Source: Galeruca laticollis (Eukaryota > Arthropoda > Insecta > Coleoptera > Chrysomelidae). From it: DNA of 64,000 nucleotides. The stretch is taken from positions 60,962,551-61,026,550 of the forward strand of contig OY998180.1 in the NCBI GenBank assembly GCA_963921935.1. The letters are read 5' to 3'. A program made the translations under genes and the position numbers. The notes beneath the pieces were generated by a model, which did not search any database, was not told the DNA's origin, and saw only the letters and a program-made list of their open reading frames with translations. Below, in pieces: positions 55,035 to 64,000 of the stretch (position 1 is its first letter; each line of letters begins with the position of its first letter).

Positions 55035-56173
55035 CTAGTTTTCCTGTGACTGCGGTTCTTGCTTTGCAGGAGTCCTAGGGCGCTTACACGAACTGCGTAC
55101 ATGTCCTAGCTCGCCACAATTCCGGCATCTGATCTTTCTCGTCTTCTTGTCCATCATACTTGTTATCAAACTGACGATCTGGTCAAGCCTGTCGTCGTCA
55201 CCTTCTTCTTGGATGGTCCAGACTTTGTTAAATTCCGAAGCCTTTGTGCCTGCTTCATATTCAAGAGCAGCAGTTAATGCATCGACCAATGTTTTGTGAT
55301 GGGCTAGACGAAGCGTCCTCTGCATATCGAGGTCACGTAAGCCATCAATAAAGGCCTGAATGCCCTGACATTCCATCATGTTCTCTGGTGCTGATGGATA
55401 AGCGAATCGAACTAGTCGGATAATATCCACTTCATACTCTTGAAGGCCTTCGACACGTTTCTGCCTTCAGTTCTACAGCTGGGATTGGTAGAAATGTTCC
55501 AGATGTGCATGACCATGTCGCATGTCCAACCTCTTCTTCAGCTGCTCGAAGTCATCCGTTTCTTCAAGTGGTATCGTCTGAAGTACATCTAAGGCATCTC
55601 CCCGAAGCGCGATGGTTAAGTTTACTACCTTCTCCCTATCGGACCAATTATTCACTCTAGCGGCTGCTTCAAACTGTTACTTTATCCGTCGAACGTTGGG
55701 GCTTTGACTCGGGCAAAACTGCCAATATCTTCTATCTTGGGGTGTGTTTCTGGCTTGCAAGGCTTTATTTGTTCGATCTTCTTTTCTTCTGCTGTATTCT
55801 GAAATCGGCAATCTTTGTCTCTAGCCCCTTGATTTTCTCGTCCATCTTATTTTCCATCGTTGTCATCTTATTCTCCATATCCGATTTTCGAAATATTCTC
55901 CATAGTTGAAATCTGTTCATCAATATTAGCATTCATATTTTCCATGTTAGCACAAATATCGTTCTTCATAGTTGACAGCTTCTTGTCCATATTAGCAGAA
56001 ATTGACGCGATTAAGGTGGAAGCCTCGTCATTGAATAAAAATGTTTCTGGATCAAAGACGTCGTTTTCCAGTGCCATTTTAAGTCTTTCGACTAATTGAC
56101 TTTTTTGCCGGACGTTTCTAACTCACGGTTTTCCAATTCTGCCTTTAGCTGTGTCACTTAATCTCTTGGCCAT
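55035..56173 (-). pseudogene. Gypsy Gag (copy 3)
   Basis: From the C-terminus, the frame 55035-55430 is open through the CCHC knuckle (RCRNCGELGHVRSSCK) and TPAKQEPQSQEN. This shows that in an undamaged Gag the two frames of copy 1 are one. Further 5' are VNLTIALRGDALDVLQ and heptad-like residues (ANMDKKLSTMKNDICANMEN). The SAP-like start is damaged near 56110-56170. Confidence 0.75.
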
Positions 56174-56407
56174 TTTTACGTAACTACTTATTTATATTAT
56201 CCACACCTGACACCAATGTAATGTTTCTCTTATTTATTTAAAAGTTTTTATTACAACGGGTGGGATAAATTTATACACTTAATTTATTTATTCACTAAAC
56301 TATTCACTAATGTATATTAAATACACAGTATATTCATTTACACTAATTTCTAATTTATACAAACAGTTCACTACTGCTTATTCACTTAGACTTAATTTAA
56401 ATAAACT

Positions 56408-56720
56408 AGAGGGCCCGTGCTCCGCAGCATTAGGATAGACATAAAATCATTTCACAGTAGTTCCTTCCAGACAATATTAGCTGTGCATTGGCCGCAGTAT
56501 TTGGAAAAAATTGAAAGTAAAGTTGATTGTGCACACATAACTTCCCTCAAAGTTAACGAATTTAGAGAGTTAATAGCTCAAAAGAAAGGGGTTGATCCAC
56601 TAAGTGTTCTTAGACGTATGTCAACAGTCTACGTTAATTAGAACTCTAGCTATAGAGGTTTGAGTGAAGGAAAATCTTGAAAAAATTGAATGTGAAGTTG
56701 ATTGTGCACGCATATTTTTC
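56408..56720. repeat. GC-rich junction and a ~40-bp direct repeat
   Basis: Just after the broken LTR the sequence turns to GGGCCCGTGCTCCGCAGCAT, unlike its surroundings. TTGAAAAAATTGAA, then AAGTTGATTGTGCAC, occurs near 56505 and 56675. A 74-codon plus-strand ORF (56417-56641) covers the first copy; I do not recognise it, and its frame is not kept in the second. It may be the end of another repeat family. Confidence 0.4.
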
Positions 56721-56955
56721 TACAACAGCTATGAAAAGTAGCGTATTTATCATAGCTTACTTAATTTCAAAACCATATATTGCTCGTACTGTGAGAAATA
56801 CCATTTCTCACTGCACTTTACCCACACTATATACATTTATATAGAGAATCCAGTAGAAGGTTCTTCGATCCCTAGACGTTTTTTCAGCAGGGGATCCTCG
56901 ATGCTTAGACTTTTTCGACACAACTATTTACTTGTATTCTTTAAATTTGTACCGT

Positions 56956-57105
56956 TCTAGAAAAAGTATAATGTGCAACATGTCGGAAAAGTACTTTTCT
57001 CACTCGTGTGTTTGCGTCACTCGCCCTTCAGGCTCGTGCCACAAACTTCCACATTCGTGAGAAAAGTTGAACTTTTCCCACTTGTTGCACAATATACTAT
57101 TCCTA
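56956..57105. repeat. Dispersed hairpin element, copy 3
   Basis: The left arm has ATGTGCAACATGTCGGAAAA, then GTACTTTTCTCACTCGTGTG. The right arm has CATTCGTGAGAAAAGTTGAA, then CTTTTCCCACTTGTTGCAC. The arms are about 55 bp with a short loop. Confidence 0.8.
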
Positions 57106-57589
57106 AAGAACTCAGTTGACAAACTTATGAGAATATTATATATGTTCAGGTGAGCTGGGCCCGATTCTCACTTACGCAGGAAATATTTTATTAGAATTTA
57201 TTTTCCATGACCTACGTATGAATCCCACTCGACTATTAAACACTGTTAAGTTCTAATCAATAATGACCACGGAAAAATATATCGATATTTACCTACTAAA
57301 CTATGTAGTTTGAGGTAGAATCAAAACAGCATTTAACATCAAACTGTCTTTTTTAACTAAGTACATTACATAGAAATTTAAAAAATTACATTTCACTACC
57401 TACCTAATTTATACATGGTTATCAAAATGTTACTTATTCTAATTATAATATACACGCAATTTAACTTACATGTTTGAATTTGCAGTACATCCAATATTAC
57501 GCGTAATGGAAAATATTGCATTTTGAAAAAGTGCATTTAATTATTGATGAAATGGTCTTAGTTGGCGATGATCTTGGCACTATTTTTGA

Positions 57590-58820
57590 AATATATACTC
57601 AGTGACATTAGAAGTGTTACAACCAGAAGGAATAATTTGTTGACCTTTTTTTCAACATCGTGACCATATTTAGAGCAAGCTATGATACCAGTATCAACGT
57701 TTTATATTTGACCATGTTTACAAAACAAATTTTTTCTTCTAATTTTTTTCTGAAGAAACCTGTTTACAAAAGCCGAATAGTACAGATATTGTTAGTTATT
57801 GCGAGTTCGTCTACTTGTGTTAAGCGAAACAAAATGCCTCAGGTTCGAAGACCTCTAAATTTTCAACATGTTAGCGATTTGGACTGCAAGGACGTTCATG
57901 CGTGTGTGGGCAGAAGAAGTTATAGGAATACTAAGAAGACCAATTGGTCAACTAAGGCGTACCACCAAGCGTTAACATAGGCGCTTCAGGCAACTAAATC
58001 TGCGAGACCATTTTGCTACTACGCGTCAAATTGCTGGCCAACAGTTTGGATACGAAGGTAGACCTGTTACTATGCGCACACTATATGTGCCTTTGATATA
58101 CTTTTATACCGTCCACGATTAGTGCTTCGTTTGACTGCGGACCACTGTCATCTGTCGTCAACGTTTGAGCTGGTGCAGTGAACGGCAGCACTGGGAGGCA
58201 GAATGGCGCATGACGGCCATATAAGGTTAAGATGCCGCTCTGGAGAGCGACGTGATATTAAGTTTGCTGTTGAAAGCCATGTGCACAGGACTGATTGAGT
58301 AATGGTTTGGGGAGCTATTGCTTACGGTAGCCGATCACCACTTGTGTTTATTCGAGGCAGTATGATAGCTGGGCGTTATGTTCCTTATCTAAATGGACTT
58401 CCACAAGTCCTTTTTCAAGAAAACACACGTCCACATATTGCACCTCGAACTATGGAGCTTCTCCAAGAGGCTGGAGTTAATGTTTTGCCGTGGCCATCCG
58501 AGTCGCCAAATTTAAATCCCATAGAACATGTGTAAGATATGACAGGGAGGAAACTGTCAAATTTGCACCATCCACAAACTCTGGCGCAGCTAATCCACGA
58601 AGTTCAAGTTGCTGGGACCGAGGTGCCTCAAGCAGGCATTGACCACCTCCTTTTGTCGATGCCTAGACGTATACAGGGGTGTATTCAGCTAGGGGGTCGC
58701 CAAACACATTATTATGTTATCAGTTCATTCTTAATGTAAGTCTATCACGTTACCAAAAAATAAAGGTCGATAAAGTATTCCTTCTGGGTATAACACTTCT
58801 AATGTCATTTAGTATATATT
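57590..58820 (+). mobile_element. Tc1-type transposon with intact inverted ends
   Basis: The left end TGACATTAGAAGTGTTACAA, followed by CCAGAAGGAATA and GACCTTT (57603-57650), pairs with the right end (58752-58811). AATATATACT lies outside both. The interior is a decayed Tc1 (DD34E-type) transposase. Length is about 1.2 kb, close to the usual size. Confidence 0.85.
57834..58740 (+). pseudogene. Tc1-type transposase
   Basis: Pieces in order: MPQVRRPLNFQHVSDLD (HTH start), LRLTADHCHLSSTFELVQ, HDGHIRLRCRSGERRDIKFA, VMVWGAIAYGSRSPLVFIRG, QENTRPHIAPRTMELLQEAG (second catalytic region, where relatives have QQDNARPH, so the D is lost as N), and WPSESPNLNPIEHV (third region with E). The region of the first catalytic D is disrupted. 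Several stops are present. Confidence 0.8.
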
Positions 58821-60256
58821 TAGCAATGATTTTAGAATGAATTTGAATGATGTCCCAATTCACTACACTTGTTCCTTTCTTTACAATAAGTGTTCAATAT
58901 TTCTGCTTCTTGAATGTAAAAATAACATTACATAGCAAAAATCGGAATAAAATACTGTGATTCAAAAATTTGAATGTTTTATTTCCATTGTCACATATGT
59001 GTCAGCCCTCTATTAAAAATAGAATAAGGGAAAATAAAATCATGCAATAAATTAGTCCATAAATTATTTTTTTGTCACGCGATTGAAAATAATATTTCAA
59101 TTTCCACTATAAGCTCATATATTGTTTGTATTAAGCGTCCATCGCATGTGCGTTTGTACACGGGATGACATATTTATAATTCCATACATTCTAACCGATA
59201 TTTGGAGCGTCTCCACCATATTTGACAGAAAATATGGTTACTATTTCTCCTCAAAATAACTTCAGATCAGAAAAATATAGAAAATGAAAGTCCTGATGAA
59301 TAACTGAACGATAAGATTTAATCACTGATACTTCTAAAAATGTCCACATTTTCGCTCTCTAAATCCCCAATACCAATTAAAATTGAAAATGATCTTATAA
59401 TGTCAGTAAAACGCATATCTAATTTATTAGCCTCTTAAAAATGAGTTATTATTAATGTCACCTTAATATATAAAAAAAATAACATAATGAATCAAATAAT
59501 GTAATGAGAAGCGACACCTTTAGAACACTTTCACGTATTTATGGGAATTTTAACGAGATATCAACAACAAAAATATTAAAAAGAAAAATTAAAAGGAATT
59601 TTTGATGATTGAATAAAGTCTTTCCATAGCGACATAAGTGCAAAGGTCTCCACGTTCACGGAAAGCGAGTCAAGCAGGGAGCGATTTCTAGCGTAATGTA
59701 ATAAGCGGCGCCCTAACTGGAAGATAGAGCACTCGAGAGACATGGCCCGAGAAATCGTGTAGTCTAATAGGTCTTTTAACCTGGTAAATACAGAGAACAA
59801 GAACAACGATACTTATTTAATATATACCGGGAATAATTGATCAAATATCCTCTATTCTCTGTATTAGTATATACCTTGATACCAATAAAAAATTAATAAA
59901 TGTGATTTCCAAAAATAGCATGTTGTGATTTCTTCAAATAGACCTTTCTCACTCTCACTTTTCTTAAAATTCACGTCTAATTGTATCGAAGAATGGTGGC
60001 TACATGTTTCAAGTATGATCTTCATTTTTTATTGAAAAGGCGTGAATTTGATAACCATTATATAAATTTCCACATATTTAGTTCTATAATTCCTCCCAAA
60101 AACAGGCAGGTTTTATATGGGCACTGTTTTTTTTAGCTACAGATAAATATACTTGAGGACTTCAGAAATCACTTGTCAAAATTACTGAATACAACCAGAA
60201 CAATGCGCAAAACGTAAGATGTTTATTTTCCTTTATTTATAATTATATTCTTTCAG

Positions 60257-60483
60257 CCCACGAAGCTGGTTTAGCAACTTTGCAAGTAGCATGCGACGGT
60301 TATGTGATTTCCAACTCTGTGATATTCGAGTACAAGTTGCCACCGAGGGAAGAACAAGTGGCTGCACCTGAACCAAAAGTAGAAAGATGCAATGATAACT
60401 TACTTAAATTCACGCTGCTTCAAAGATTAGAAGCTATGGACGACAGACTACAGATCAAACAAGAACCTGTTGATAACGAAGTG
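60257..60483 (+). CDS. Camta: CAMTA exon: end of TIG domain
   Basis: The first two bases complete Ala, then HEAGLATLQVACDGYVISNS, VIFEYK, the last strands of the TIG/IPT fold, followed by a charged linker (LLQRLEAMDDRLQIKQEPVD). The acceptor is TTCTTTCAG and the donor GTG|GTAACT, ending in phase 0. The short KQEP motif resembles a sumoylation-type site (inference only). Confidence 0.9.
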
Positions 60484-60539
60484 GTAACTTTTTCTTAATA
60501 ATTTTATATGAAACTTGAATAAATCTTAAATTAAAATTA

Positions 60540-61030
60540 AAAGTTATTGATATACTCAACAGTTATGCATTCATGTAAATCTGTCACATTCAATAAGATG
60601 ATATACAAGAAAACATTATCCTGAAGGATGTTCTCAATATAAACATCCACGATCATTATACATCCCCAAAATATTGTACCGTCACCTCCAAATCCAGATT
60701 GTAATAGGCGTAACCTTTTCCAACTCTTCTTTAGACGTAGTTTCCTCCATCTTGCTTCTATAATTGAATCTAGTCTCATCTGCAAATTTTTCCACTGGTT
60801 GTGATGGAGACTCCCACAAAACTTGGGCAATATCAATATTTTGTTTGGCCTGCTCGCGGTCGAGATTTAAATCCGATAGAATATGTGCGTGATGAGATAC
60901 AGGATTATTTAGGAGACATGTGAATGCCCCCAGAAATTTAAGAGAGCTTCGCGACATACGGGTGCAGAAGAGAGACAATCTTCTGCACAAGTAATCCAAA
61001 ATCCGATTCAAAGCATACCTCGTCGTTGGA
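60540..61030. pseudogene. Rearranged Tc1-like remnant
   Basis: On the minus strand (60600-60800) one sees FADETRFNYRSK (first catalytic D), then GDGTIFWGCIMI and DVYIENILQDNV. On the plus strand (60850-60970) one sees GRDLNPIEYVRDEIQDYLGD, the C-terminal part of the same protein type. The two parts now point in opposite directions, so one has been inverted. Confidence 0.6.
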
Positions 61031-61588
61031 AACTGTTATATCTATGTCAAAGAGAAATGATCATTTCAGAAGTCCCTGAAAGTTATTTCATTTCAACAAA
61101 AATCCGAGCAAAGTTATAATTGTTCAGTTTCATTACTTCCTATGACAAATGTGATGATCGATAGAATAACCCGGTATTTTAAATCAGATTTTACTTTTTG
61201 GATAGTCAATTCGCTTGCCTTCATGGAGATGAGTAGTAGGATGTAGTTCAAATAAAATGATTTAAGTAAAAAGGGTTTCTGATAGATAAGAAATTTTCAC
61301 ACGATTTTATGCAGTATAAAATAGTTTATTTATGTATTTGTGGTACACAAAACTAGACCTTTGCCATTCGTTCCAGAAAGAGCACAGAAACTAGTGTATG
61401 ATACGCTATCATATCAGTTAAAAACTACTCAGATACGCAACGATTTTTATGGTATACCGGAGACCTCTCAATTATCTTGGAAAATTCGGAAGTAGAATGG
61501 ACATGATGATCGTTACATTCAAATTTGAATCCTTAGAAATCCATAAATTATCTAATTGATTTCTCTAATTTTTGTTTAATGTTTCTAG

Positions 61589-61864
61589 GTCGAAGATACA
61601 GCTCTTTTTGGACAACCAAATTTTGAAGATAGGCTGGTTACCTTTTGCCAAAATATGACGTCGAGAATATGGAGACACGGTGAAGAACTTAGTGTCTCTT
61701 GGTTTGCCAGCCACAGAGGGATGACGTTGTTACATCTCGCAGCTTCCTTAGGTTATTCTCGTTTAGTATGCGCCATGCTACACTGGCGAGCTGAAAATTC
61801 GTCTTTGCTACTTGAAACTGAAGTCGATGCACTTAGTCAAGATGAAGATGGATTTACGCCATTG
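61589..61864 (+). CDS. Camta: CAMTA exon: pre-ankyrin and first ankyrin repeats
   Basis: This 92-codon exon in phase 0 opens VEDTALFGQPNFEDRLVTFC, then RIWRHGEELSVSWFASHRGM and TLLHLAASLGYSRLVCAMLH. The last is a clear ankyrin repeat (TLLHLAA..G). It ends DEDGFTPL at TTG|GTAAAG. The ankyrin region mediates protein contacts in this family. Confidence 0.92.
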
Positions 61865-61942
61865 GTAAAGTAGCATTTGTTAAGATATTAGACATTAATA
61901 CCTACATATGTTTTTTGATATTAACCATATAACGATTTACAG

Positions 61943-62268
61943 ATGTGGGCGTGTGCTAGAGGTCATATTGAAACAGCAGTAATGCTATATAAATGGAATC
62001 ATAATGCTCTTTATATGAAAAACACTTCAAATCAAACCGCTCTTGAATGCGCTAGAGCAATTAACCATTTGGATCTCGTTAAAGAAATAGAAAAATTAGA
62101 ACTGAGGAGAGATAAAGCAAATTTGATGCTGCAGTCTAATCAATTCTCCTCTGACGTCATGTCACCTACAGTAATATCTCCGGCTAGTTCAGTTGGATCT
62201 CTAATTTCTATTGCTTCAACTAGCAAATCTCATGATGGCGTTTTCTTAAGACCTGGGGCAGTCACAAG
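61943..62268 (+). CDS. Camta: CAMTA exon: remaining ankyrin repeats
   Basis: The acceptor TTTACAG is followed by MWACARGHIETAVMLYKWNH, NALYMKNTSNQTALECARAI and NHLDLVKEIEKLELRRDKAN, completing the ankyrin block begun in the preceding exon (FTPL|MWAC). Then comes a Ser-rich linker (SPTVISPASSVGSLISIAST). The donor ACAAG|GTAAGT leaves phase 2. The IQ-motif exons expected next are outside the window. Confidence 0.92.
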
Positions 62269-63440
62269 GTAAGTCAGTTTACTCAAATGCTTCATTGTTT
62301 ATCAATCTTTATGTATTTATGTACATTTCCAAATTTCTATTTATTTTCGCAATATTTTCATAAAGGCCGAAGTTGGGCCTAAACATCAATAGAATTTTTC
62401 TATAAAAAAAAAAACAAGTAAAACGTTAACAATAGACCACAAATCCAGAATATTATTCAAGAGAATATATACAACCAAATATAATTAACAAATTTAAGAA
62501 ATATACAATATTATTTCTTAATGAGTTGAAATGTTCTGCATATACCTAGAATTAATTTTTTAATATATTGTTACGATGGGTCATTTATCATACAGAAATC
62601 TCTCCAAGGAAAATTGTGACATTAAGTAAAATTGGAAGTGAGCTACAGAAACTATAAAATGAGGAATTTAATATTTATCTAGGCTGTTATCGACTCTTAC
62701 CCACCCATTTCATCTATCATTCATATGTATTGAACCTTGTTTAAAGAGAGATAAAAAATTGATGTTTTAATGGTCGATGTCAGTCCGTGTCGAATACTTT
62801 ATCATTACAAAAAAATTGATACATGTTGGTTCATTGGTTCAATAATTTATTTCCAGTTTTTTAAAGTCAAAAGAATATCTCCAGTACAATATATCTAATT
62901 TCATCGACTCATATTTCACTACACTGTTCTCGCATTCTTTGTTCTCTTCCGTTTTGTTTATGTGTTCTTTTATTATTGTTACTACTAGATAGTCATCGCT
63001 ACCAATTTCTGCTTCTGTCTGACTTTTGTGTCCTTTAGTTGTGCCTGATTCGTGTTTTTTTCTTATGTGAATATCCTTATGTTAAAAATTTGTTTTCTGT
63101 GACTGGAAAAACGTTTCACATTTTATCTCTGTTGACAGGTAACAAAATATAACTTTTTATAAAATTACTTTTTTCTTTTGGAAAAAAGTGAGTACTTTTT
63201 TACCGGATATAATATACACATAAGTAAATGTAGATATTTGATTTTGGAATATTTTATTATACAAAAAATTCATTTGCTTTATATAAAAAGTACAATTATT
63301 AATGTACATTGCATGAATAACATGCTCCTTGAACTATTCGGTACAACAGTCGAGTTTTCTTGTGTTGAAATTATATTTTTTCTGCCATGGACACAACTGC
63401 CGTTAATGTACTAATGTATTAGCTATTTCTGTCCTGTGTG
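62269..63440 (+). other. CAMTA intron, no recognised feature
   Basis: AT-rich sequence with only chance ORFs; poly-A and poly-T runs near 62406 and 63170. Confidence 0.6.
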
Positions 63441-63444
63441 ATAC

Positions 63445-63935
63445 TCATTCATCACCATACCCTTCAGCGACCGTTGATAACTTCCAACCGCCATGTTTCT
63501 TTAGTGTCATAAAATCTCCACCAGATTCAACTAAAAGTATAGTAGACGATCTTCGAAATGAATAACCTGTATTTGAGTTAGTATTTTCAAGTAGAAGAAA
63601 ATTAGCTACTGTTTCAGGTACCTTATAAAACTGATTTTTACCCACAACCTGATTGATACATCTTCCATTGCGATATGCATAAATAGGCGGCGATCCTTTA
63701 CTGCTGCTGGTCGAAGGGCTATGTACATTCGGTAAAATTGAATATTTATATTCTTCGGTAACTACAAATCTCCTGTATACATCATTCTTTGTTAGCTCAA
63801 TTTTCATAATTAATAACACTCCCGAATCTTCAATATCATTGAATGTTACAAGGCTGATTTCACAAATTCGACAAGCTGCTGGCCAAAATACAACAACCTT
63901 AACCGTTAAATAAACTTCGGTGGGAGCATTATTTA
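63445..63935 (-). pseudogene. Crypton-type tyrosine recombinase, catalytic C-terminal part
   Basis: The 124-codon frame and its upstream continuation read PAACRICEISLVTFNDIED (first catalytic R in the ACR motif), NTGYSFRRSSTILLVESGGD (H-x-x-R box, with Y in place of H) and FMTLKKHGGWKLSTVAEGYG (second H and the Tyr nucleophile). These are the boxes of animal Crypton recombinases, which move by a circular intermediate. The frame is open from about 63930 to its stop; the N-terminal part is missing. The H-to-Y change suggests reduced activity. Confidence 0.65.
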
Positions 63936-64000
63936 AAAATCACAAATTTGCGTACTCGTGAAAATCGCAACTTTTTTGGGCGTGTAACCTTTCCCATTTT

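Larger units (their letters stand above)
53142..56407 (-). mobile_element. Third Gypsy copy, internally deleted
   Basis: Part of each LTR is present: 53142-53449 (308 bp, with an internal deletion) and 56217-56407 (cut off). In minus-strand order: Gag (55035-56173), a direct jump to integrase (54400-55020), the GPY/F module, and the macro/CCCH module (about 53460-54030). Protease, RT and RNase H are missing, with breakpoints different from copy 2. It lies antisense in a CAMTA intron. Confidence 0.88.
52032..60256 (+). other. 8.2-kb CAMTA intron within the TIG domain
   Basis: This intron interrupts the TIG-coding sequence between two codon parts (G|CC). It contains the third Gypsy copy, a hairpin and a Tc1 element. 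The stretches 52032-53141 and 58825-60256 show nothing recognisable beyond AT-rich intron sequence. Confidence 0.85.

Overview
The window looks like a piece of an insect nuclear genome, most likely a beetle, though this is inference from the transposon families and gene structure and the species cannot be told. It is AT-rich and has spliced genes with GT/AG introns. One host gene is recognisable: a CAMTA orthologue (calmodulin-binding transcription activator) on the + strand. Nine of its exons are visible at 34742-34813, 48251-48442, 50063-50404, 50583-50950, 51006-51234, 51371-52031, 60257-60483, 61589-61864 and 61943-62268. They encode, in order, the second half of the CG-1 DNA-binding domain, a linker, the TIG/IPT domain and the ankyrin repeats. 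All junctions keep phase. The 5' CG-1 exons were not found, and the 3' exons (IQ motifs) lie beyond the window.

Almost everything else is mobile DNA, much of it nested. Positions 1-8720 hold a nearly intact Mutator-like element with a FLYWCH finger, LINE debris, a Gypsy fragment, a P-element remnant and a decayed Tc1/mariner-type transposase. A full-length Ty3/Gypsy-type LTR retrotransposon follows on the - strand (8723-15146, 4-bp target duplication). Positions 15150-28000 hold a small long-TIR element, a 174-bp satellite, Crypton debris, a large RNase H LINE and a spliced Tc1/mariner-like transposase whose intron contains a ~490-bp tandem array. Positions 30838-33567 carry a second, internally deleted Gypsy copy.

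The 13.4-kb CAMTA intron (34814-48250) contains a second RNase H LINE, a pogo-like transposase split by the same 174-bp satellite, and two abutting elements with very long terminal inverted repeats. The 8.2-kb intron (52032-60256) contains a third Gypsy copy and a Tc1 element.

The most interesting observation concerns the Gypsy family. Downstream of integrase, its pol reading frame continues into a macro domain resembling the ADP-ribose hydrolase TARG1/OARD1, followed by a CCCH zinc finger, with a stop codon inside the 3' LTR. Its Gag begins with a SAP-like motif and carries tandem 15-residue repeats. Three loci in the window share the macro/CCCH module. Other notable items are a family of three dispersed hairpins, a satellite that seems to have moved as an ordered block, and an alternative 36-nt acceptor choice in CAMTA.
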